Below are positions 25,316-36,689 of a stretch of DNA of 64,000 nucleotides, piece after piece. Source of the stretch: Mallotus nudiflorus (Eukaryota; Streptophyta; Magnoliopsida; Malpighiales; Euphorbiaceae); the NCBI GenBank assembly GCA_947683625.1, contig CANTUR010000639.1, positions 841,503-905,502 of the forward strand, written 5' to 3'. A program made the translations under genes and the position numbers. The notes beneath the pieces are model-generated. The model worked only from the letters and a program-made list of their open reading frames with translations. It had not been told where the DNA came from and did no database searches. Numbering within the stretch: position 1 is the first letter of the stretch; every line of letters starts with the position of its first letter.

Positions 25316-25639
25316 ATATATATATATATATATATATATATGCATCACATGAACCACCTGAACATGCCCTCAGGTTGTCAAGCGGTGTTTTCATCCTTGA
25401 TAGGCCCCCTGCTGGCATCATGAGTGTGTTATTTCTGGATAGCCTAGGACTTTCTAGTCCTAGAAGTTGTGCTTTCTAATGGCTTGGCCATTCCCTTTAA
25501 TGTATTTCATGGAAGAGAGCTTTGAACTGAATGGGGCTGTAAATGCATTTTTGAATAATCTCAACCACATTCTCATTATCAAATTTAACAATGATATTCT
25601 TCACATCAAAATCCCAAGTAGTATGAAGGCTATGCACAA
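25316..25639 (-). pseudogene. LINE ORF2 C-terminal RNase H domain, part 2 (3' side of insertion)
   Basis: On the minus strand from 25639 the frame reads HSLHTTWDFDVKNIIVKFDN then ENVVEIIQKC and FKALFHEIH before a stop. This matches the RVT_3 RNase H strand with the D-N/D-S motif of plant LINEs. It is the direct continuation of the LINE fragment at 54098-55310: with element B and one TSD removed, AECWGIM joins HSLHTTWDF in phase. A (TA)n run at 25318-25341 lies at the 3' end of the LINE and may be its tail. Confidence 0.82.
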
Positions 25640-25912
25640 TGTCAAGTGGTAGCATTTTGTAATTATTGGGGCATTTTAGATATTTTATAATTATTGTATT
25701 TTATGTAGTTTCAAGAGTGTGATGAGTGAAATATTATGACGTCTGCTTCTACCAACCCTTATTGTGCTTCTTATGCTATTTAGGGGAGGAGTGACTAGTC
25801 ATCAAAGGCTTAGGGCCAGAGATTTAGTCACTATAGATTCTGGGCGTGTGCACTTCTCTTACATAGGTTCCCCTTGCCTACACCTTGGGGAGCATAGTGT
25901 CTAAATCGATGT
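25640..25912 (+). repeat. 5' LTR of element B, first part
   Basis: Begins TGTCAAGTGGTAGCATTTTG and matches 53557-53828. It breaks off after ...CTAAATCGATGT, where element A begins; GATGT (25908-25912) is the left TSD of element A. Confidence 0.93.
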
Positions 25913-26196
25913 TGTAGATGGCGGGGTTTAGCATGCGTCCAAGATTTTACCAACTATGACACTGTTTGAGCTCAGGGTTCTAGAGAACACACTAACCACT
26001 GTCACAAAGACATGGCGTGGAGATGAGGAGTCATCACTCAGGGTAATAACTGGAACAAATTGAAAATGATAGTACTCGATTCTCTAAAAGAAAGTCAGTA
26101 CCACAACCAGGAGATTCTGGGTAAGGAATACTAACTTCTTTCAATCTCGTGTTCTTTTAGAATTGTTTTATGAATTACTATTTTAATCGCTATTTA

Positions 26197-29080
26197 TGTA
26201 ATATTTTGAATTTTATTATTAATTAAAATAAATTATTTATGATTATTTTTATTATTAGTAGTGCATTATTTTTTTTGGAAAATGAATATATATTTGTGTG
26301 TATAAATTAAAATAAGCTATTTGATATATATATATATATATATATGGCATTGATGCATGTGTACTTATATATATATAAATGCATGTAGTACCAAAAGAAA
26401 AAAAACATGACTTTGGTTTTTTTTTTCTTCCTTCATTTTCACCTTCTTCTTCTTCTTCGTCCACGTCACTCTCTATCCGACCACTGCTCCTCCCCACAGG
26501 CCAAACCAAACTGTCAAATCATCGTTCAAACCTCCACCAGCACCACCAGACGTCGCCAGCTGATCAACACCGTCTATTTCTTCCTCTCTTTTTTCGTTTT
26601 GGCCAGATTTGCCTTGAACTCCGACATCCTCGAGCCAAGTGCTTGGTACCTACACATTCCTCTCCTCTCAAACTTCAAGAATCTACTCTCGGATCATCGA
26701 TCCACTTTCCGGATTGTTGGGAATCGAGGTAAATGTAATTAAGGGTTTTTTGTTTTTTTTGTTGAGAATTAGGCTTAATTTATTTTAGTAATCTTGTTGT
26801 AGAGATCATTAGCTATTCAAAGATAATTTTTGTTTAATTTTCTAGAATTATTTTGGAAAATTCGAATTTCTAGGTTTCGGTTACTGTTCACACAGTCCCG
26901 GGTTTTGAAATTTTCTTATTTCTATTAAATTCTATATGTTTTGTAGAGTTAATTTTGTGAAGGAATTTTGCTAAAATTAATTATGGATTTTAAGTTATAA
27001 TTTTTTTTAAGGTTTATGTGAAATATGAATTTTTAAAGAAAAATTGTATAAATTGATTTTAATTGAGTTTTTAGTAAATTTATAGTTAATTACTATGTAT
27101 AATGATAATTTTGATTTTTAGAAGGCATAAAATAATTTTGTTAGTTAAATTGGTGTTTTTATATATTTTGTCAATTTTAGATAAATTTTTCTGGAAATAA
27201 TATTATGTATGTAAATATTATAGTATTTAATTATTTGGCTGATTTAATTAATATTAGTACTAAAATACATTTTTATGAATTTCTAGAATTTTATAAGTAA
27301 TAATTCTTGAATATATATATATATATAAGGAATTTTATTGGATTAAATAAAAAAGTTGGATTTTTATATATTATTATTTAAAAGAATTTATTTTACAACA
27401 GAATTAAATTTTAATGAAACTTTGCTAAGTATATTTATGATTTAAATTAGTTTTGGTGGTAGTGTTTTGTTGATCTTGGTTGAGGTTTGTGCGCAGTTTG
27501 GGGATCCGATCCAAGTGTGTAATTGTGTTGTGACTAGAAGTGTTTTCCTTGCAAGAATGACTTTACTTCGGTAGAGATATGTCCATTTTACAGAGGAGAC
27601 TCTGCCAAAATTTTGATAACTTTTTTATGAAATGTGATATCGGTGTATTTTTCCTTAAATCGTTTTCTCGTTCTAGGGTCGTTCCTTAGATCGAGTCTTC
27701 GTTAGGATATTTCCGAAGTCTTGTTTGAGTTCTCAATTTCATTAATATTATTTTTGGGTGTTGGGAATTTTTATAAATTTTGAATTTATTAGCATAAGCA
27801 TATTTTAAATAAATATTATTTTTATTTTAAAGGATACCAGAGCAGCAACTGTAAATTTTAGGCGGAATCGTCAGTCAGCTCGCTCCAACTGTGAGTTAAT
27901 AAACTGAATTGTGTGTGTTTATTTTATAAATATGCATATTGAATTATAGAAATTTGAGATATTTTATTTTTCATGAAATTAAGCTATATTGTCTTAGACC
28001 ATGCTTAGTATTATATTTACTTTATTTTATTTTATGTTATTTAAAGCATGGATTATAGCTTTCTTAAATTTGTGCTATAGTTTCTTAATTAATAAATTAG
28101 TTTTGAAAAATACTGGTAGAATAGGCTACCTGATGGATTTCGTCAAAACTGTGTGGACACTGGTAGAGATTGAGTGATGGATCCGAAAATTTTGATTGGT
28201 AAACTAGGACAGGTGCCTCAGCGGATGCCTTAACTCTTAGGGACTGCCAGTGATTATTTTGGTGTTGTTATATTTGTTTACTAGGGTTGGTGCCTCAGTG
28301 AATGTATTTGCTCTCGAGGACCACCAATAAAATTTTTGATTAAGTGAATGACTGCGACTGGTGCCTCGGTTGATGCCTTTGCTCTCAAAGACCGGTAGTC
28401 TTATGGATTTAAGTGAGCCAAGCAGCTAGTAGATTTATGGTTTAGGGTTCCACCAAGATTTTTCACTTATAAATTATTAAATAAATAATATATTATTTTG
28501 AAGAGGTTTTGGTTGTAAATTCTCCATATTTTTATTATGCGCTTGGGTATTTGGGTGTTTTAAAATGACATTTTCATTATATTATCATTATTCCTAATAA
28601 TAATAAAAATCTATTATTATTATTATTTTAAGATGGGGATTTTAAAACCATACAATTTTTTTATTAATTTACTCAGTGAAGTTTGACTCCCCCTCAATAT
28701 TTTTTTAGGAGTTTGGGACTTCGAGATTCGACATGTTCCTCTATGCCAATTTTCTTTTTCTCCGGCATTATTATGTAGGTCGACTTGATATATGTATCTA
28801 TATTAGTATTCTAGAACACTGTGGTAGTAGTTGAATTTTTTAACATCTTGTGTTATAGAATTATATTGTATTAATATTTATGGTAATATTTTATTTATGA
28901 TGATACATATTGGTTTTATATAAGTATCGGGTTTTGTTTTGAACTGTTATTTATAGTATTGTTTAAATTCTTCCTATTTTATTTAATCTTTTTCTTTAAG
29001 GCTTACTACGGATCTCGGTAGCTTTATATTTTCCCATTCTCTAGTGCCGGTCACGTGCTCTTTGGGTTCGAGGCATGACA
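26197..29080 (+). mobile_element. Solo LTR, family C, nested in element A 3' LTR
   Basis: Starts TGTAATATTTTGAATTTTA and ends GGTTCGAGGCATGACA. Perfect TSD ATTTA at 26192-26196 and 29081-29085; the 5' LTR of element A supplies the empty site near 47258. Length is 2884 bp. It shows a TATA-like run then a pyrimidine- and C-rich leader (26425-26740) ending GGAATCGAGGTAAATG, a possible splice donor; the conserved TGTCCATTTTACAGAGGAGA block near 27588; the GGTGCCTCAGCGGATGCCTT subrepeats at 28205-28400; and the 'ctcagtgaagtttgactcccc' block near 28671. No internal domain. Confidence 0.93.
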
Positions 29081-29274
29081 ATTTACATGTAATTTCATAT
29101 AAATCCTTATTAAAACAATTAACTCCAAGCAAACTAGTCATGAAATATACAAGTAAACAATGCATTCATTTTAATCACACTTCCTAGGTTAGTCTAATCT
29201 ACATTGATTTTAATTAAATGAGATAAATCTACATGTTTTAATTTACAAGTGAGCCTAAAGACTAATGTGCCTAA

Positions 29275-30818
29275 TGTTAGTGATATGCACTAGGTCAATC
29301 ATTTGTGATTATGTATTGACTTTCTTATTTTATTAATAAAGAGGTATTATATTATCATTTGATATTATGATAATTACATGAATGGTTAATTCTTACTAAG
29401 ACCATCAAGTATGTGACTTGATAGTAAAACCCTTAGATTAAAATAAGAGTTCTATTCTAATTATCCTTAGCCATTTATTCATTATATGAATATTAAAGTA
29501 TTAAGGCTAGTATGATGTTGATTGATGGTTATGTTTTACTAATCATAAATATGAGATATTAAGTCAACTCATAGGTACATGATGAGAGATCATGTACTGG
29601 ATTGACCCACTATGAGAATACTACATAGATTATTGTCATAAGTATTTCTTATCACAGTAATTTTATTTCGGTCCTTTGACCTTGAAATCATCATGGATTT
29701 CTACATAGTTATTTTATGTTTTGACACATTCTAACATTGTCTTTAATCGGATGATTAAAAGAATGTTGTTGGATATAAAATTAGTTATGTGAGGAATGTG
29801 AGTGATTTAGAAGGAATTTATCCCTCATTAATATGAGAAAGATATCTAAAGGCCCCTTAATGAGATAGACTGAATGAAAATGCATGGCCATGCTGAAATG
29901 AATTGATAAAGAGTTATCATTTTCAGTCTACTTGGAATCAAGTCATAATATTGAACTATATAAGGATGACATTCTATGCCTTATGTTCAATTAAGATATC
30001 ATGTGATAAAGGGACAATAAAATTCACTGTAATTAGGTTATGTCGGATTATTGACTTCACATGATTTGGGTAGTCATAATGTCTTGCTAGAGGCCACTTA
30101 TGACTTGTAGGCCTAAATAGAGATTTAGGCCCACTGCCAATGTTATGTGAACCTACAGGGTCACATACTTAGAACAAGCCCAAAACGGATATGGGTTTAA
30201 TAAGCCCAAAATAAACTCTGTGGAAATAAATAATTAAAAGGTTTTATTTATTTATTTATTTGTTTATTTATTTAAGATAAATGTTATTTTAAATAAATAA
30301 ATAAGATATTATTTTTAATTTGTTTTTAAAAAAAATCATAATATAATAAATGGAAAATTACCAAAAGGTTATTAGTAAGTGAAACCCTAACTTGGAGTCT
30401 ATAAATATGTTATATTCTCTAGGGTTTCACACACTTATTTTTGCCTCCAAATTCGTTTTCTTTCCTCTTAGAAAACAAAGACAGAGTTTTTCCTTTTGTT
30501 CTTGATTTGTGAGACAGTCAAGAGGTTGCTAGCACACACACTCAAATTCATTTTGTGAAGGGTTGTTCGTGTGGATACCTATAGAGGACGCATCCTTTTG
30601 GAGACGTCTTGATCTGAACAACCAAGCAAAAAAGCTCAAGGTAAGGTGTCACCGGTGTGAACCTCCTCTCATCCTTCCAGAGAATCTTGCCTCTTCTGCG
30701 TTTTGGTAAGATTTTAAAAACCCTAGATTTAATCAATTAGTCGAATTACATGGATCCTGGCTTAGGAACGTGACAAAATTTTAATTTTTTCGCTGCGTTT
30801 GCATCACGGTCCCCAACA
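29275..30818 (+). mobile_element. Solo LTR, copia-like, nested in element A 3' LTR
   Basis: Begins TGTTAGTGATATGCAC and ends GCATCACGGTCCCCAACA. Perfect TSD CCTAA at 29270-29274 and 30819-30823. Length is 1544 bp with no internal region. A TATA element (CTATAAATATG near 30400) is followed by an R-like leader with CCCTAGAG..., and the end 'TTTTTCGCTGCGTTTGCATC' resembles plant Ty1/copia LTR ends. The superfamily is inference from this end sequence; the boundaries are firm. Confidence 0.88.
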
Positions 30819-32375
30819 CCTAATTCCTATTTAATTTTAATTAAGTGAAACTAAGTCTATATATTTTAATTCTAAGAGTGAGCCTAAATCTACAAATTAT
30901 GAAGTATTTAATTAGGGGGCCTAATTCTATATGTTTTAATTCTAAAGTGATCTTAAATCTACAAGTTATGGAATAAGCTTTTATTTAATGAGCTAAGTCT
31001 AAATTAATTGTAATTAACCTAAAATGGGCATGTGTCTAAATTATTAAATGAGCCTAAATTATTTATAACATAAATCTAGTTAATTATAGGCCTAAAATAC
31101 ATTTCAATTAAAATCTAGACCTATTAAATGAGATGGCGTAATAAAAAACTACTTAAACCTAAAATTATTTAAATGGGTTAAAGTCTAATATGGGCCTCTG
31201 GCACAAAACACATAAAAATAATAAATAAGCCCAAAAATGATAAAAAAAAATTAAAATAAACAAATAAAAAATATCAAACATGCAATTAAATTATTTTTTC
31301 TAAAAAAAAACCCTAATTTTAATTAACATGCAACTTAAATTAATTTACTGCCTCCATTGATTTTAATTAAGGTTTACCAAATTAAAACTAATTTACTAAT
31401 TCATTTTTAAGAACAAGAAAACTAAAATTTCATTATTCCTACTATCGGGGCTATTACAAAATCTCCCAAAATAATAAAAAATAAATAAAATTAGAATACA
31501 ACCCTTAAGAAGACAAATTAAACAAATTCAAAACCTAAAAAATAAAATAAAATAAACTAAACAGAGCAAATAAAATTAAATTGGAATCTTAACTCTTTGG
31601 CTTTCATTCATGGATTCTCCATGAGTTTCCTTGGTTCAATCATGTATTCATCACCAGAATCATGAAACACAAAAAATAAAAAAAAAAGGGAAAATAAGAT
31701 TAGAATTAATGAACAAAGAAAACAAAATAATGAAAATAAAACCTGAATAAAAAACACATAAATAAGAAAATAAAAAAAAATAATGATATAAAAGAAAGAA
31801 TTAATAAAAATAAAGGAGTAGACGATGAGTAATGTTATGCAAATGTTGTTTGAATGCCCCTGAGAATGAGATTTCATCGTTTTGAGAAAATTGAGTCTGC
31901 GCTTTCTTGATTTCTAGACTTTTTAAAAGAACGTACTTTGTTTCTTTTTTTTTTTAAAAAAAAAGGTTTTGAAATGACAATATCAGGTTATGTCTTCTCT
32001 CTTTTTTCCTAATTAACTTCTATTGCAATAGTTTATTCGGTTTTTTTATTTCTTTTTTTACCCAGTTATCCTCTCTTCCTCTCTGCCAATATTTTCTTTT
32101 TATATCCCATTCCTAAACTAACTGCTTACGTGATCACAGGAGTTATATGATTATAGGAGCTACGTGATCACAGTAGCTCTGAACTCTCCCTTCCCAAAAA
32201 AAAGGATAAGAATTTTAACTTAAAAAAAAAGGTAAAACGCTTAAGAGATGCGTACTAGACCAGGACCAAAACCTACATATAAATACTCAAATCAATTTAT
32301 TTATAAATTAAATTTAGACCAATCACGGTGAGAAAAAAGATTTTTACTAAATTTTTTAGCGTCTCAGTATTCCAA

Positions 32376-32551
32376 AATGTCAACCGACATTGTGTAATGC
32401 CGATTAGCATTGTATAATGTCGATCGACATTACATAATGTCGATTTGCATTACGTAATATCGATCTGCATCACGTAATGTCGATCAACATTATGTAATGT
32501 CGATTGGCATTGCATTATGCCGATCGGCATTATGTAATGCCAATTTTTATA
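32376..32551 (-). repeat. 20-bp palindromic array in U3 of element A 3' LTR
   Basis: Eight to nine units spaced exactly 20 bases, such as AATGTCGATCGACATTACAT and TATGCCGATCGGCATTATGT. Each is a near-perfect dyad around CGATCG. Located about 170 bp inside the LTR start. Confidence 0.93.
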
Positions 32552-32722
32552 ATTAAACCCCCTACAAAAGTCAATTTTTTTACAGTGAAACCTAAAAAAT
32601 ATTGTAATTTAGTCCTTGAAATCGTGAAACTTAACACTAGAGGTCAATTTTTGATTAAATTGTCATTATAGAGGCTTTTGTTGCATTCATGCACAATTAC
32701 ATCCTAAAATTGGGTGCTTACA

Positions 32723-32738
32723 GTTGCCCCCCTTTGTC
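32723..32738 (-). other. Polypurine tract of element A
   Basis: On the minus strand the bases directly before the LTR start read GACAAAGGGGGGCAAC, an almost pure purine run that would prime plus-strand DNA synthesis. It marks 25913-32722 as the 3' LTR and gives the element's direction. Confidence 0.88.
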
Positions 32739-32879
32739 GATATTTGCTTCACAAATTGTGGCAAAGCAATAAAAGCACACAATTTCAAAGGAAAGAATTA
32801 GGGTACTTAATTGTATCCTAATTAATGGATTAATGCTTAAATTGTTGTGCAATTTTTAAGCAATATGCTATGTTTAGGA

Positions 32880-33690
32880 TATTTTACTATAATTCCTGTG
32901 GAACGTCTAGTAAGATATATGCAAATGTGTTTTGCTATATTCCTGTGGGACGTTTAGCATTTCATGATTTGAGAATACACTATAACTCCTATGAAGCATC
33001 TAGCAACAATACCATAACTATTGTGTAGTGTCTGGTGAACTGTACTATATTCCCTTTGGGACGTTTAATGACAATGGATTTTATTATATTCCCTATGAAA
33101 TGTTTAATAAAATATATGTAATGATTCTCGCTACATTCCATGTGGGACGTTTAGTGATTTATAATTTAAGAACATGTTATAGCTCTTGTAGAGCGTCTAG
33201 TAATAATATCATAACTACTATGTAGTGTCTGGTGAACTGCACTATATTCCCTTTAGGACATCTAGTGACAATGGATTGCGTTATATTCCCTGTGAGACGT
33301 TTAACTAAATATATGTAATGATTCTCACTATATTCCCTGTAGGATGTTTAGTGATTTATGATTTTTTTTTTTAAAAAGAACATGCTATAATTCCTGTGGA
33401 ACGTCTAGAAATTTATGATTTAAAATTTCACTATATTCCCTGTGGGACGTTTAATGATTCGTGATTTGAAAAATTTGCTATAGTTCATGTAGAACATTTA
33501 GCAATGATACCATAACTACTGTGTAGTATCAAGTAGATTAAAAGATTTGAAAATTCATGTTATAACTGCTTTGTAGCATATAACATATTGAATTCAAAAT
33601 TCATATTATGACTACTAGGCAGTGTATAACAAAATGATCTGAAATTTTTGTTACAACTATTGCGTAGCATATAACAAAACAGATTTAAAA
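32880..33690. repeat. Tandem repeat in 3' UTR of element A
   Basis: Diverged monomers of roughly 40-60 bases built on TATTCCCTGTGGGACGTTTA, alternating with variants such as CTCCTGTGAAGCGTCTAG and ACTACTGTGTAGTGTCTG. A larger period of about 197 bases is visible (TCTGGTGAACTG at 33031 and 33228). Tat-group elements are known for tandem repeats in the 3' UTR. Confidence 0.85.
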
Positions 33691-34575
33691 TCCTTGACAA
33701 AAAAATGATGATGCATGTAAAATGCAAAAATTATATTCTATAATTATATTTTGTATTTTGTACTTGACAAAGGATTCAAAATTTTAATACAGACCAACTA
33801 TGTAATTAATAATTCTATGAATTATTAATTAATGATATGAATTTCATGAGTTAATTATAAATGGACCAAATTGTAAGGAAGAAGTTTGGACTTGAATGCA
33901 AGCAAGCTTTGGTGGATCAAAATGGATATTTTTCATTCTATATACTTCACTTTTGCATGTCACGTTCCATTTCTCATTTCATCTTCATTTTCTTTTCCTT
34001 TCTTTTTCTCTTTGCATTGATTTTTTCTTTCTTTGATTATTTGACCATCTGTCATCCGATTTGCAATTCGTCAGATCCTATAGCTACTCTGCGATACAAA
34101 CCATATAGGGGAGTAGAATTCTAATAGATCTTATTATTCTGTCACCCATTTTCCTTAGAATAGTCTTGGACTTCGAGAAGGCTCTACCATCCTCCCTCTG
34201 ACTTACCTACATCTCCACAGGTGTATAGATATGGGTAATAAGGTAATATTTCCTCACTTCTGTTTATTTCTACAAAAAAAATTATTCAGAAAGTTAGTAT
34301 TCAGAATCAATTTTAGAATGCAAATTAGTATGCACATTATTCAAATTAGATTAGAAACTGGTCGAAAATGCATAAAATTTTGAAATTAAACCCTGAAAAT
34401 ATGAAAATTTTAGCTTGGGTTTGTTATATGTCTGATTGAATGTCTAGAATTAGAAGTCCAGATTTTCAATCACCATCTAAATTTTTGGTCGGCATTGCCT
34501 AATGTCGATCGACATTCCATTTTGTTGATAAAAAAATATTTATTTATTTATTTTTCTTGAATTTTATCCAGCGAC
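33691..34575. other. Non-coding 3' UTR of element A
   Basis: No recognisable gene. It contains a short open frame (33861-34124) without family likeness, and at 34486-34525 two palindromic units (GGTCGGCATT...AATGTCGATCGACATT) like those of the LTR arrays, although this is outside the LTR. Confidence 0.5.
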
Positions 34576-36681
34576 TGTAGACACCCAATTTCAAGATGAT
34601 AAGTTATGGATGCGATAAATGACTCTAATAATGAAAATGTCATGAATAAATCTTCAATACTTGAACGTTGAAACTTCAGAGGTTTGATTGTATTTTTCAA
34701 AGAAAGGATTTAATGTTTTCAAGGACTAAATTACAACATTTTTTAAGGACTTAATTGCAAAACTTAAAAGAGGTTGGAATTCTATAATTCTAATTGGAAT
34801 TTCATAATTCTGATAGGAATTATGTAATTCCGATATGAATTACACTAATTCTGACTGGAATTATGTAATTCTGATTGGAATTATATAATTCCGATTGGAA
34901 TTACATAATTGTACATTTCTCGTCTATTAGACATTTCTCGTCTATTTTTTGGATTTTCAAAAAATAAAAATGTCTTTTTCTTAAGTCTTAATTGGTCTGA
35001 AATTCTCTTAAAATTATTTTTGATAGTTATTTAATATTTTTGAGGAAAGAGAAATCTTTTAGGAATCAATTTATACGTAGGTTTTCATTATAAAAGAAGG
35101 GCTTTGGCTCCTGAAAAAAAAAGATGAAAAAAACAAAAAAGGAGAAAAAAAAAATTAAAAACGGAAAAAAAAAAGAGCATATGCATTCTCTACAAAAAAA
35201 ATTCTTTTGCTTAATTGATTAATTAACCATATTTGGAGGATTTTTGAAGAAGAAGATTCGAAAATCTATCAAGAACGGTGATTTTACAAAATCTGAGGAG
35301 CACTTCATTGAAATTATCCATAAGCATCATCTTTTCCTTATTCTATTTTATTTTATTTATTTATTTCTTTTTTTGACTTTATTGATTTTTAATTTTGTTT
35401 TATTATTGTTATTATTTATTTACTAATCATAATTTTTTTTATAGTGATTATGGAGGAAAATATATGATGATCATGTTTAAAGGATTGAATCCATGAGAAG
35501 TCCATGGAATGTCATGGATAAGACCTTGTAGATTTAGTTTTTTGGTCTTTTTATTTTTTATTTTATTTCTTTATTTTATTTATGTTTTTGGGGTTGTATT
35601 AATTATTTTATTATTATTTTTGATATATTATTGTAATAGCCCCAATAGTGGGAATAGTGAAATTGTGTGTGATTGTTTGTTTATTTTAATTAATTGATTA
35701 GTAAAATTAGGGTTTCAATTGGATAATTACTTAAAATTAATGGAGAAAGTAGATTAATTTAAGATTGCATGTTAATTAAAATTAGGGTTTTAAAAAGAAT
35801 AATTAATTGGTTATTTGATCTTTTATTTAATTGTTTTTATATGTTTTATTTTTTTGGGACTTGTTTATTTATTTTAACGTGTTTTGGGCCTTAAGCCCGT
35901 ATTAAATTCTAATCCACTTAAATAAACTTAGGTTTTTTTTAGATTTAATTAATTAAAATGCATTTTAGGCTCATAATTAATTAGATTTAGGGCATAGATA
36001 ACTTAGGCTCATTTCGTAAATTAGACATAGGCTCACCTAATTTAATTTAATTAATTAGACTTAGCCCACTTAATTTAAGCTTTTTTCATAATTTGTAAAT
36101 TTAAGATCACCTTTGAATTAAAACATGTAGAATTAGGCTCATTAATTTAATAGATTTATGCCCATTTTTTAGAATTAAAATAAATAGACTTAAGTTCACT
36201 AAATTAAAATTAAAAAGAATTAGGCCCTTTAGGCTTACTTATTAAAAAAATGTAGATTTAGCTCATTTAATTAAATTAATGTAGATTAGACTAACTTAAG
36301 GATTATATGTTTAAATGAGTGCATTATTTACTTGTATTTTCATTACTGATTTGCCTTGGAGTTAATTGCTAGAATAAGGGTTTATATGAAATTGCATGTA
36401 AATAAAAGATAATATAGTAATTCATAAAGTAATTCTAAATGAACATAAGACTAAAAGAAGTTGGTATTTCGTATCCAGAATCTCCTAATTATGGTGCTAG
36501 CTTTCTTTTAGGGAATCAAGTACCACCTTTTCGATTTGTCCCAATTATTACCCTGGGTGACGACTCTTTATCTCCATGCCATATCTTTGTGACAGTGGTT
36601 AGTGTGTTCTTTAGAGCCCTGAGCTCAAACAGTGTTGCAGTTGCTAAAATCTTGAGCGCACGCTAAACCCCACCTTCTACA
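34576..36681 (+). mobile_element. Solo LTR, family A, nested inside element A
   Basis: Begins TGTAGACACCCAATTTCAAG and ends CTAAACCCCACCTTCTACA, opposite in orientation to its host. Flanks GCGAC (34571-34575) and ATGAC (36682-36686) agree at 3 of 5 bases with two transitions, compatible with a decayed TSD. No polypurine tract precedes it and no primer site follows. Length is 2106 bp. Its U3 array has a different palindrome from the other copies (see 34777). Confidence 0.85.
34777..34915 (+). repeat. 20-bp palindromic array, AATTCC variant
   Basis: Six to seven units such as AATTCCGATTGGAATTACAT and AATTCTGATTGGAATTATGT, spaced 20 bases (one unit of 21). Relative to the AATGCC...GGCATT units of the other LTRs, both arms carry the matching change (G to T and C to A), so the dyad is kept. 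Confidence 0.92.
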
Positions 36682-36689
36682 ATGACTGA

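Larger units (their letters stand above)
25913..32722 (-). repeat. 3' LTR of element A, interrupted by two solo LTRs
   Basis: In plus orientation it begins TGTAGATGGCGGGGTTTAGC and ends AAATTGGGTGCTTACA, matching 46973-49206 in both ends and order. It is split at 26197-29080 (family C) and 29275-30818 (copia-like). Without them it is about 2.37 kb. A polypurine tract adjoins it at 32723, which identifies it as the 3' LTR. Confidence 0.93.

Noticed and set aside
26379..26742. Two overlapping open frames of 111-117 codons
   Set aside because: They lie in the C/T-rich leader of a solo LTR, in two frames at once, with no family resemblance.
32376..32551. CRISPR array
   Set aside because: The 20-base units are contiguous palindromes without unique spacers, inside the U3 of a plant LTR, and the genome is eukaryotic.
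33861..34124. 87-codon open frame as an additional antisense gene
   Set aside because: Strongly Phe/Ser/Ile-rich from T-rich sequence, no conserved motif, and in the variable 3' UTR of element A.
34576..36681. This LTR as the 5' LTR of a plus-strand element containing the PMD gene
   Set aside because: No primer-binding site follows it, no matching downstream LTR in the same orientation exists before element A's own LTR, and both flanks look like a decayed TSD.
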